Positions 14,113 through 20,662 of a stretch of 21,723 nt of DNA are shown here, piece after piece. The notes beneath the pieces were generated by a model that saw only the letters and a list, made by a program, of their open reading frames with translations, was not told the DNA's origin and did no database searches. Numbering within the stretch: the stretch's first letter is position 1; every line of letters begins with the position of its first letter. The stretch lies in the IMG/VR virus record IMGVR_UViG_3300010354_000790, positions 1 through 21,723 of that record. One strand, given 5' to 3'. Origin of the DNA: a virus. Position numbers and translations under genes: made by a program.

Positions 14113-15111
14113 ATGAGTCTTATTGTAGATACTGTCAGTCTCCATTTACCTTCGAAACGAAAAAATACACCGAGCGGTTGGATTAGTTTCAATGCGATTT
14201 GCTGTCACCATAATGGAACATCGGCAGACACAAGACAACGCGGCGGCATAATGATAAACGAAGGAGTGAGCTATCATTGTTTTAACTGTGGGTTTAAGTC
14301 TAGTTGGCAACCAGGCAGAATTATATCTGCCAAATTTAGAAAATTTCTTCGCTGGTTGAATGTCGATGACGATCTTATTAATAAATGCATTTTGGAAGCT
14401 TTAAGATTAAAGGAAGATATTACATATACAGGTAAATCTAATTTACTACCTTCATTTATTAATAAATCGTTACCTTTAGGATCTAAGTCTCTTAATGAAT
14501 GGTCCGTTGATAATAACGAAGTTCCTCGAGGATTACTCGATGTAATCAATTATATTACTTCGAGAGGATTAAATCCTTTGGAATATCCTTATTATTATTC
14601 GAATGAATTAGGATTTAGAAATAGAATTATAATTCCATATTTTTATCAAAAGCAAATTGTAGGTTGGACGGCAAGAGCGATTAACGATAGTAAACCAAAA
14701 TATCTAAGTGAACAACAACCTGGCTATGTGTTTAATTTAGATAATCAAACACATGACCGTAAATATGTTATAGTTTGTGAAGGGCCGTTTGACGCTATTT
14801 CGATAGATGGCGTCGCTGTTTTAGGTGGCGAATTGAGCGACTCTCAATGTATCCTGATCAAACAATTGCAAAAGGAAGTAATTGTTTTACCGGATCGAGA
14901 TAAAGCAGGAAGAAAAATAGTTAACCAAGCCATAGACAATGGATGGTCGGTAAGTTTTCCTGTTTGGGAACCTCATATAAAAGATGCCAACGACGCTATA
15001 AAGATATATGGAAAACTATACACATTGTATAGCATTTTACAAAATAAACAAGATACTAAACTTAAAATAGAACTTTATTCTAAAAAATGGTTTGAAAAGG
15101 AAAAACAATGA
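14113..15111 (+). CDS. 61: DNA primase, T4 gp61-like
   Basis: A 332-residue primase close in length to T4 gp61 (342). It makes RNA primers for lagging-strand synthesis within the gp41 helicase complex. An N-terminal zinc-binding domain is seen from C30-C31-H32-H33 and C56-F-N-C59, inside YHCFNCGF. A helical linker follows. The TOPRIM catalytic centre has E222 in VIVCEGPFDAI and D260-R-D262 in VLPDRDKAGRK, the metal-binding Glu and DxD pair, all intact. A GFRNRIIIPYF segment (about 166-176) is the usual DnaG/gp61-type strand before TOPRIM. Its stop overlaps the next microprotein by 4 bp, and the helicase follows two genes later. In T4 the two genes are neighbours; here two genes are inserted between them. 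Confidence 0.92.
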   Translation: MSLIVDTVSLHLPSKRKNTPSGWISFNAICCHHNGTSADTRQRGGIMINEGVSYHCFNCGFKSSWQPGRIISAKFRKFLRWLNVDDDLINKCILEALRLKEDITYTGKSNLLPSFINKSLPLGSKSLNEWSVDNNEVPRGLLDVINYITSRGLNPLEYPYYYSNELGFRNRIIIPYFYQKQIVGWTARAINDSKPKYLSEQQPGYVFNLDNQTHDRKYVIVCEGPFDAISIDGVAVLGGELSDSQCILIKQLQKEVIVLPDRDKAGRKIVNQAIDNGWSVSFPVWEPHIKDANDAIKIYGKLYTLYSILQNKQDTKLKIELYSKKWFEKEKQ

Positions 15112-15221
15112 GATTTATTATAGACATACTCTGCTGGCCTTGGAATTATTATCAAGAACGCAGAGCTTTTAAAAAACGAATCGAAGAACTTAAAAAACGA
15201 GATCCATATATATACAAATGA
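15108..15221 (+). CDS. 37-aa microprotein between primase and carbamoyltransferase
   Basis: A 37-residue open reading frame linked to both neighbours by ATGA overlaps (start in the primase stop, stop over the next ATG). The sequence begins with a hydrophobic MRFIIDILCWPWNYY and continues as a basic amphipathic helix (ERRAFKKRIEELKKRDPYIYK). It could lie along the membrane or bind a partner protein. A similar small protein ending in RIEELKK-D-P-x-IYK is, as far as I recall, repeated in marine T4-like phages near this replication block, which supports it being real. Its function is unknown. Confidence 0.65.
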   Translation: MRFIIDILCWPWNYYQERRAFKKRIEELKKRDPYIYK

Positions 15222-16678
15222 TTACTTGGGGAATATCTGCAAACAGTCATGATGCAGCATTGGCTGTTTTTAACAATAACGATTTATTATTTGCTAGTCA
15301 TAGCGAACGATTTAGTCATAAAAAAAATGATCCTCATCTGTGCGATGAGCTAGTTAATTACGTTGCAAACAATTATGGCGAACCTGATAAAGTATTCTGG
15401 TATGAAACTCCATGGTTAAAAACTACTAGACAGCTATATGCCGGACAAGGATTTCAAGATAATAATATTAAAAAATATCTAGATAAGTTCCATATAGATG
15501 CAAAAATAAAATTTACAAAACATCACGAAAGTCATGCAGCAGCAGGCTTTTACACTAGTAAATTTGAAAATGCTACTGTGCTAGTCATTGACTCAATTGG
15601 CGAATGGGAATGTTTAACTGTATGGAAAGCGTGTTCTACATATGGACTGAAAAAAGTTTATAGTCAAAAATATCCTCATAGCATCGGATTGTGGTATAGT
15701 GCAATGACTCAGCGTATTGGGCTTACACCCAACGAAGATGAATACATACTTATGGGTATGGCTGCATATGGAAATCCAAACAAATATTTTGACAGAATCA
15801 ATAACGATTTCTTTTACACAAGTCTATCTGGCTGGCCGCATCTAAGAAAAAATTTACACAAAGGATGTTTAGACTGGTTTCCTAATTTACCCGAAGATGA
15901 ATATTTTCATATTGCCGCAGCTACTCAAGAAATTTACGAATATCAACTTAAAAAAATTCTTTATCAGGTAAGACTACTTGCTCCTAATGAAAATTTAGTA
16001 TTCATGGGCGGTTGTGCATTGAATTGTTCTGCTAATCGTATCCTATTAGATTTTTATAAAGATGTTTGGATAATGCCTAATCCTGGTGATGCAGGCAGTG
16101 CTATTGGAGCAGTGTTGGCACACAACAAGCAGCATATAGACTGGAAAGGTCCTTTTTTAGGATATAGTATTACTCCTTCTGCATCTAATGAAGATATTGT
16201 AAAACATTTAATGAAACATAAAATTTGTGGTGTAGCAAGAGGCCCAGCAGAATTTGGTCCAAGAGCATTAGGGAACAGAAGCTTGATAGCAGATCCAAGA
16301 GATCCGTCGACTAAAGACTTAGTGAATAAAATTAAACGTAGACAACAGTTCAGACCTTTCGCTCCTATGATTTTAAAAGAACATGCAGACAAATATTTTG
16401 ATATGCCTGTAAAATCTAGTCCTTATATGCAATTTACTGCTAAATGTAAATATCCTGACAAGTATCCTGCAATTATTCATGAAGATGGTACTAGTCGAGT
16501 GCAAACTGTAGGCAATGAAGCTCCATTAGCCAAAGCACTATTACAGACTTGGTATGAAAAAACAGGATGTCCTATGTTATTGAATACTAGTCTTAATATA
16601 AAAGGTCAACCAATGGTGAATGATATCGCAGATTCAAAAGAATTTGAAGCAACATACAACACGAAAGTTTTTAACTAA
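15218..16678 (+). CDS. NodU/CmcH-type carbamoyltransferase
   Basis: A 486-residue O-carbamoyltransferase, a family that uses carbamoyl phosphate and ATP to carbamoylate a hydroxyl group. The N-terminal Kae1-like domain has GISANSHDAALA (5-16) and the KHHESHAAAGF metal-site helix (101-111, with H102, H103 and H106), then VLVIDSIGEW (121-130). GGCALNCSANR (about 264-274) is the conserved nucleotide-site loop. The C-terminal catalytic segment shows ARGPAEFGPRALGNRS and ends with NTSLNIKGQPM. It is somewhat shorter than many bacterial members (550-600 aa), but all core motifs are present. It lies between primase/microprotein and the helicase. Carbamoyl transfer to hydroxymethyl-cytosine has been described for phage DNA, so base modification is a candidate role; sugar carbamoylation is the alternative. 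Confidence 0.9.
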   Translation: MITWGISANSHDAALAVFNNNDLLFASHSERFSHKKNDPHLCDELVNYVANNYGEPDKVFWYETPWLKTTRQLYAGQGFQDNNIKKYLDKFHIDAKIKFTKHHESHAAAGFYTSKFENATVLVIDSIGEWECLTVWKACSTYGLKKVYSQKYPHSIGLWYSAMTQRIGLTPNEDEYILMGMAAYGNPNKYFDRINNDFFYTSLSGWPHLRKNLHKGCLDWFPNLPEDEYFHIAAATQEIYEYQLKKILYQVRLLAPNENLVFMGGCALNCSANRILLDFYKDVWIMPNPGDAGSAIGAVLAHNKQHIDWKGPFLGYSITPSASNEDIVKHLMKHKICGVARGPAEFGPRALGNRSLIADPRDPSTKDLVNKIKRRQQFRPFAPMILKEHADKYFDMPVKSSPYMQFTAKCKYPDKYPAIIHEDGTSRVQTVGNEAPLAKALLQTWYEKTGCPMLLNTSLNIKGQPMVNDIADSKEFEATYNTKVFN

Positions 16679-16679
16679 T

Positions 16680-18086
16680 ATGACAAGACAAAATGCCGAT
16701 TATGGTTTACAAATACAAAAATTGTATTTAGAAATGATGCTGAGTGATGCTGAAACATTTGTGAGATGTCAAAGTATTTTTGATTATACTCTATTTGAGC
16801 GTCAGCTACAGCCAGCTGCAAAATTTATTAGCGAATATGTAACTCAACATGCTACATTGCCTACTTTTGAAATAGTTAATGCAGCAACTAAAAGTGATCT
16901 AACAGTTCATAACAATCTTAGAGAAGAACATTATGATTGGTTAATGCAGGACTTCGAAACGTTTATTAGACACAAAGGATTAGAGAGAGCTATCCTAGAA
17001 AGCGCAGATCTTCTTGAAAAAGGAGAATATGGTCCGGTTGAAGAATTAGTTAAAAAAGCAGTACAAGTCGGACTTACGAAAGATATGGGCACTGATTATT
17101 TTGCAGATCCTCGAGCACGTCTGATGCGTATAAAAGATAAAAATGGTCAAATTAGTACAGGATGGCAAACTGTAGACAAGAGATTATTCGGCGGTATGAA
17201 TAGAGGAGAACTTAATATATTTGCTGGTGGTAGTGGTGCAGGTAAAAGTTTATTCTTGGCAAATCTTGGAGTGAACTGGGCACTACAAGGATTGAATGTT
17301 GTTTACCTGACATTAGAACTAAGTGAAGAACTAGTAAGTATGCGAATCGATAGTATGATTACTGAAATTCCTACTAGAGATATTTTCAAACAAATTGACG
17401 ATGTTGAAATGAAGGTTAAAGTTATCGGAAAAAAATCTGGTACATATCAAGTAAAATATATGCCAAGTGGCAAAACTGCTAACGATATTCGTGCTTACTT
17501 AAAAGAATATGAAATAAAAATGAATCGCAAAGTAGATGTGTTATTGGTAGATTACTTAGATTTGTTGATGCCGCAAAGTAAAAAAATCAGTGCTGAAAAC
17601 TTGTTTGTGAAAGACAAGTATGTATCCGAAGAGTTACGTAATTTAGCTATGGAAAAAAATTGTATCTTTGTTACAGCAGCACAATTAAATCGAGGAGCTG
17701 TTGAAGAAGTCGAATACGATCATAGTCATATCTCAGGCGGACTGAGTAAAATACAAACAGCAGACAATGTGTTCGGTATCTTTACTAGTCGTGCTATGAG
17801 AGAGCGTGGTAAGTATCAAATACAATTAATGAAGACTCGTAGTTCAAGCGGTGTAGGTATGAAGATTGATCTAGATTTTGATATAGATACTTTGCGTATT
17901 ACGGATCCCGGCGAAGAAGGCCAAACGGATGAAACTACATCGCGTAGTTCAAGTATTCTAAATAATCTTCAACGCAATAGTACTATAAATGTTGATCCAT
18001 CTGAAGGAGCAAGTGTAAAAACTACAGCTCAAGTTGAAAGTAGTAAACTAAGACAATTGTTAAGCAATTTACCAACTGAAATATAA
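16680..18086 (+). CDS. 41: Replicative DNA helicase, DnaB family (T4 gp41-like)
   Basis: A 468-residue RecA-type hexameric helicase, close to T4 gp41 (475), that unwinds DNA at the fork and partners the gp61 primase. I chose the ATG at 16680, one base after the carbamoyltransferase stop. An ORF could be opened at 16620, but it would overlap that gene by 59 bp. The N-terminal helical primase-interaction domain (1-135) is followed by a GWQTVDKRLFGG linker (161-172), Walker A GGSGAGKS (183-190), a VVYLTLELSEE strand/E motif (207-217), Walker B VLLVDYLDLL (287-296) and a C-terminal QLNRG/SGG segment for DNA contact. All ATPase motifs are intact. The last residues and the stop codon lie inside a 22-bp palindrome. 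Confidence 0.93.
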   Translation: MTRQNADYGLQIQKLYLEMMLSDAETFVRCQSIFDYTLFERQLQPAAKFISEYVTQHATLPTFEIVNAATKSDLTVHNNLREEHYDWLMQDFETFIRHKGLERAILESADLLEKGEYGPVEELVKKAVQVGLTKDMGTDYFADPRARLMRIKDKNGQISTGWQTVDKRLFGGMNRGELNIFAGGSGAGKSLFLANLGVNWALQGLNVVYLTLELSEELVSMRIDSMITEIPTRDIFKQIDDVEMKVKVIGKKSGTYQVKYMPSGKTANDIRAYLKEYEIKMNRKVDVLLVDYLDLLMPQSKKISAENLFVKDKYVSEELRNLAMEKNCIFVTAAQLNRGAVEEVEYDHSHISGGLSKIQTADNVFGIFTSRAMRERGKYQIQLMKTRSSSGVGMKIDLDFDIDTLRITDPGEEGQTDETTSRSSSILNNLQRNSTINVDPSEGASVKTTAQVESSKLRQLLSNLPTEI

Positions 18087-18096
18087 ATATTTCAGT
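18075..18096. repeat. 22-bp perfect inverted repeat over the helicase stop codon
   Basis: ACTGAAATAT and ATATTTCAGT flank a 2-base AA centre (10 + 2 + 10). The helicase TAA stop is at 18084-18086 and the late octamer TATAAATA at 18082-18089 sits in its centre. The next ATG follows at 18097. No T-run follows, so it is not a classical terminator. Confidence 0.7.
18082..18089 (+). promoter_or_regulatory. T4-type late promoter candidate, TATAAATA
   Basis: An exact late-promoter octamer inside the 22-bp palindrome, 7 nt before the ATG of the next gene. The predicted start would coincide with that ATG. It is a likely regulatory site for 18097-18522, though the AT-rich palindrome alone could generate it. 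Confidence 0.45.
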
Positions 18097-18522
18097 ATGA
18101 TAGAACCTGAGTATTACACAGCATGGTTTGATTTAGTCGATCATGCTAAAAAGAAACATGGTTGGCCAATACCTGTTCATATAGAACAATATCTTAGTGC
18201 AGTATTGGCCAACTATACAGATAAACCTGACTGGCAACCTCAACCAAGTTGGGCCGAAACCCTATTACAAATTCAATCAGCTCAAGCAGCTAAAGTATTA
18301 GGTGATCAAGCACTTTTTGCAGCCGCAGTTTTTCCTAATATGCTAACAGCAAGGGGCATAACTTATACGTATTTTCATGACATTGGACGTATGAGCTATC
18401 ATCGGGCTACTGCCATTAACTTAGCACTTTTTAGTGCCATGAGCCACAACTTTACCTATCTAGCTAATTGTCTACAACAGGTAATAAACGATAACCCACA
18501 ACTAAACTGGCATCAACAGTAA
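18097..18522 (+). CDS. Conserved helical protein, unknown function
   Basis: A 141-residue soluble, mostly helical protein that I do not recognise. It is rich in Ala, Gln, Trp and His (for instance WAETLLQIQSAQAAKVLGDQ, about 48-67). It then contains FHDIGRMSYHRATAINLALF (about 92-111), which reads like a helix-turn segment with conserved Gly-Arg and Tyr. No zinc cluster, membrane segment or nucleotide motif is visible. The ATG at 18097 follows the palindrome directly with no Shine-Dalgarno, so if expressed from the late octamer it would have a very short or no leader. It is visibly less AT-rich than its upstream neighbours, as is the next gene, and may have a different origin. Confidence 0.6.
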   Translation: MIEPEYYTAWFDLVDHAKKKHGWPIPVHIEQYLSAVLANYTDKPDWQPQPSWAETLLQIQSAQAAKVLGDQALFAAAVFPNMLTARGITYTYFHDIGRMSYHRATAINLALFSAMSHNFTYLANCLQQVINDNPQLNWHQQ

Positions 18523-18541
18523 ATAAGTAAGAGCGTACAAT

Positions 18542-18570
18542 TTGGAGCGAATATGCCAACACGGTATAAT
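18542..18570 (+). promoter_or_regulatory. Weak sigma-70-like promoter (TTGGAG, 17 bp, TATAAT)
   Basis: In the longest gene-free stretch (18523-18587) a perfect -10 TATAAT at 18565-18570 lies 17 bp from TTGGAG at 18542-18547, a poor -35 (3 of 6). The following gene starts at GTG 18588 behind a GGGAG at 18576-18580. The predicted start lies in that Shine-Dalgarno, which weakens the case. Confidence 0.35.
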
Positions 18571-18587
18571 GATCCGGGAGCGAAGCC

Positions 18588-19370
18588 GTGGATCCATTAA
18601 CCCTTTTTGCCCTTGCCAATGGAGCTGTTAAACTTGTAAAGGAAGGTTGCAAACTTTACAAAGATATCAAAGGTGCTGCTGGGGATGTTAAAGACGTCCT
18701 CAAAGATCTTGACGACCAATTTCATAATAAATTTAAGGACCGTGCTCCTACTATTGCGGAAAAAAATCAGTACATCACTGAAAAAAATCGCATCATTGAA
18801 CTTAACAAACAAGCTGGTGATACCACTAATATCTACACTGAAATTGGACAGCAATTGGGTGTATACTTTGACAATCTCTACAAATGCAGGGCTGTGTTTG
18901 ACGAAGAAGAACGCCGCAGCAAGTACGAAGTTTATCATGGTGAAGATAGCATAGGTAAACGTGCTCTACAGCGTGTGCTACTGAGAAAACAACTGGATGC
19001 CATGGGTGCAGAGCTACGTGAAATCATGGTGTACCAAAGCCCACCAGAACTAGGTCCGTTGTATCTCGAAGTAGAAGAAATGATGAAAATAGTGGGCAAG
19101 GAACAGGCTGGTGCCGTGGCTATAGAAATGCGAGCCAATGAACTACGAGCTAAAGAGACAAGACGTCGTCGAAAACGCTTACAGTATAGAATAATGTGCT
19201 GGAGTTTAAGCACAATCGCAATAATGTATCTTGCATGGTTAGTTTGGGCTGTGGTACAAATAAGAATCGAAAATAATCCTGAATTAGGTGTTTGTCTACT
19301 ACCAAAAGGAAGTTGGGGATATACACAATACAATAATTTAAAATGGGTAGACTGTGAACCCTATAAATAG
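18588..19370 (+). CDS. Single-pass membrane protein with cytoplasmic helical domain
   Basis: A 260-residue protein starting at GTG 18588, supported by GGGAG 7 nt upstream. Residues 1-50 form an amphipathic, Gly/Lys/Asp-rich helix (KLVKEGCKLYKDIKGAAGDV), residues 51-190 long charged helices, possibly coiled coil. Then a very basic stretch (192-201, TRRRRKRLQY) is followed by one membrane helix (about 203-225, MCWSLSTIAIMYLAWLVWAVV). A short C-terminal tail of about 35 residues has two cysteines (C236, C256) able to pair outside the cytoplasm. The positive-inside rule puts the large N-terminal part in the cytoplasm. Its composition is less AT-rich than the rest. A homologous-looking N-terminus occurs in marine T4-like phages in my recollection, function unknown. 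Confidence 0.7.
   Translation: MDPLTLFALANGAVKLVKEGCKLYKDIKGAAGDVKDVLKDLDDQFHNKFKDRAPTIAEKNQYITEKNRIIELNKQAGDTTNIYTEIGQQLGVYFDNLYKCRAVFDEEERRSKYEVYHGEDSIGKRALQRVLLRKQLDAMGAELREIMVYQSPPELGPLYLEVEEMMKIVGKEQAGAVAIEMRANELRAKETRRRRKRLQYRIMCWSLSTIAIMYLAWLVWAVVQIRIENNPELGVCLLPKGSWGYTQYNNLKWVDCEPYK
19362..19369 (+). promoter_or_regulatory. Possible late promoter octamer TATAAATA
   Basis: An exact TATAAATA at the stop of the membrane-protein gene, followed by AGGAGG at 19373-19378 and the ATG of a 29-aa gene at 19385. The octamer also encodes Tyr-Lys-stop of the preceding gene, and the predicted start falls within the Shine-Dalgarno, so it may be coincidental. Confidence 0.3.
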
Positions 19371-19384
19371 CTAGGAGGTTCGCT

Positions 19385-19474
19385 ATGTGGTGGATTAACT
19401 TATTAATTATATTGTCTGCTTTAGCAGTTATGGCAATACTATTTTGGCTACTGACAGAAAACTATGACGACTGA
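19385..19474 (+). CDS. 29-aa membrane microprotein
   Basis: A 29-residue ORF with the best ribosome binding site in the window: AGGAGG at 19373-19378, 6 nt before the ATG. The product is one hydrophobic helix (WWINLLIILSALAVMAILFW) and an acidic tail TENYDD. Its stop overlaps the next gene's start region by 11 bp. It is too small for family assignment; such peptides act as membrane regulators, holin-like or antiholin-like factors, but none is shown here. Confidence 0.65.
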   Translation: MWWINLLIILSALAVMAILFWLLTENYDD

Positions 19475-19703
19475 TAACGACGACGCTAAAGATCAATTGG
19501 CTAAAATGAAACGAGAAATGGCCAAGAAAAAAACTAAAATGGCTGTGCCTGCAGAATTCCTTGACAATGCCAAAAGTTATGATGATAAAGTTACTCTGGT
19601 AAAAATACTTACAGAAAAAGAAAAAAATCGCGTAGTATTAATGTTTAAAAAAATGATACAATCAGGAATGGCAGAATCTAATCGAAAGAAAGGCTTAAAA
19701 TGA
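19464..19703 (+). CDS. Small basic coiled protein, unknown function
   Basis: A 79-residue soluble protein, very Lys-rich (AKMKREMAKKKTKMAVPAEF, about 13-32) and helical, ending with EKNRVVLMFKKMIQSGMAES. It has no cysteines and no hydrophobic membrane segment. It is flanked by two tiny membrane proteins and coupled to both (11-bp overlap upstream, ATGA downstream), so it could be a cytosolic partner of one of them. I do not recognise it. Confidence 0.6.
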   Translation: MTTDNDDAKDQLAKMKREMAKKKTKMAVPAEFLDNAKSYDDKVTLVKILTEKEKNRVVLMFKKMIQSGMAESNRKKGLK

Positions 19704-19786
19704 TCGATATTGTAGATCTATTTCTTATACTAGCAGTAATAGCATTTGTTGTCTATTATAAAACACATGTCCCTCCTTCAGAATAA
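19700..19786 (+). CDS. 28-aa membrane microprotein
   Basis: A 28-residue ORF whose ATG overlaps the previous stop (ATGA). Its hydrophobic core VDLFLILAVIAFVVYY is followed by KTHVPPSE. Single-pass, probably with the N-terminus outside or inside undetermined. Like the 29-aa peptide it is flanked by coupled genes, which supports translation, though there is no homology evidence. Confidence 0.5.
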   Translation: MIDIVDLFLILAVIAFVVYYKTHVPPSE

Positions 19787-19799
19787 TTGAGAAAAATTT

Positions 19800-20123
19800 A
19801 TGTGGAAAAGAACAGCAGAAATTCAAAATCCTAATTTTGACGATTATGAAAAATTATCAAATTATATTCACGAACTACGAAGTCACAGTATGTATAAATT
19901 TGTTGTAGACGATCTTAAACAAAGAGTAGGGTTTGTTAGAAAAGAACATATCCTTCGAGAAGATAATCAATCACAAATATTCTATAGTACAATAATTTTT
20001 GATACCGAAGAAAATTTAAAAAATTATGCCGATGAAGAATCTATTCAAAGTTTATGGACATATTTAGAATTAAGCTCTACGCAACAAGGATTTTTATTTA
20101 AAATCTATGACGAAGAGATTTGA
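19800..20123 (+). CDS. Small phage protein, possibly ferredoxin-like alpha/beta fold
   Basis: A 107-residue protein. It looks like a ferredoxin-like or dimeric alpha/beta-barrel domain: a helix (FDDYEKLSNYIHELRSH), strands RVGFVRKEHIL and IFYSTIIFDT, a helix ENLKNYADEES, and a last strand FLFKIYDEEI. I do not recognise a family and no catalytic motif is evident. A weak GAG precedes the ATG at 19800. Its end overlaps the minus-strand oxygenase stop by 19 bp in a convergent arrangement, marking the border to the right-hand minus-strand block. Confidence 0.55.
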   Translation: MWKRTAEIQNPNFDDYEKLSNYIHELRSHSMYKFVVDDLKQRVGFVRKEHILREDNQSQIFYSTIIFDTEENLKNYADEESIQSLWTYLELSSTQQGFLFKIYDEEI

Positions 20124-20662
20124 TCATCTAAAAATAATCCAGCATCGGGAATAGTACTGATCGTTAACGTTATTCTGGGAACTCTCGTCTCATCCATTAG
20201 AATATTATGCCCTTCTGAAATTCTAACAATGGCTGCTTGTTCAAACGGCATCCTGTCGACTTCATAATAATCATTATTATATGTCATGTAAAAAGGAGCA
20301 GTAGTAGGTAACACTAATCTTCTTGATTGAATGTTTTCGTAAAAAGTTGTAAACGTTCCTTCACAATTTAATATTGGAATATTAATCCTAGCTATACTGT
20401 CTGCATAATCTTTGTGAGGAATACTGTCTGCATTTCTATAAGTTATGTATACACTTGCATCCTCAGGAAACATGTCTAATTTTCTAAAAGACTCTCCAAT
20501 TTCAGGAATTAGATTTAAAAAATTATATTTTTTAAGATTCTCAAACGGACCCCTATACTTAGACCTATTTAAAAATGTAGTTTTTTCTGCTAAAAAATCT
20601 AGAGTTTTTTTCTGTATGAGTTCTAAATTTTCTAATTCAATGTACTTCCAATAATATCCCAT
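20105..20662 (-). CDS. 2OG-Fe(II) oxygenase-like (jelly-roll) protein
   Basis: A 185-residue protein with a double-stranded beta-helix look. The iron ligands are plausible as H83-x-D85 in IPHKDYADS and H152 in EGHNILMDETR, with R163 in VPRITLTI as possible 2OG anchor, a set typical of small phage 2OG oxygenases and aspartyl-hydroxylase relatives. The start at 20662 overlaps the end of the upstream (right-hand) oxygenase gene by 26 bp, so both are translated from one message. The substrate is unknown; with neighbours of the same class, protein or nucleotide hydroxylation is possible. If the triad assignment is wrong it could be a non-catalytic cupin-like fold. Confidence 0.6.
   Translation of the reverse strand: MGYYWKYIELENLELIQKKTLDFLAEKTTFLNRSKYRGPFENLKKYNFLNLIPEIGESFRKLDMFPEDASVYITYRNADSIPHKDYADSIARINIPILNCEGTFTTFYENIQSRRLVLPTTAPFYMTYNNDYYEVDRMPFEQAAIVRISEGHNILMDETRVPRITLTISTIPDAGLFLDDQISSS

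Noticed and set aside
14104-14115. Three-codon ATG-TAT-CTA-TGA just before the primase ATG
   Set aside because: Too short to support; it also falls before the predicted transcription start.
16620-16679. Upstream extension of the helicase by 20 codons
   Set aside because: It lies wholly inside the carbamoyltransferase gene; the ATG at 16680 directly follows its stop and gives a normal gp41-type N-terminus.
18597-19333. Long minus-strand ORFs opposite the membrane protein
   Set aside because: Antisense shadows; the plus-strand reading has a start site, membrane topology and coupled neighbours.
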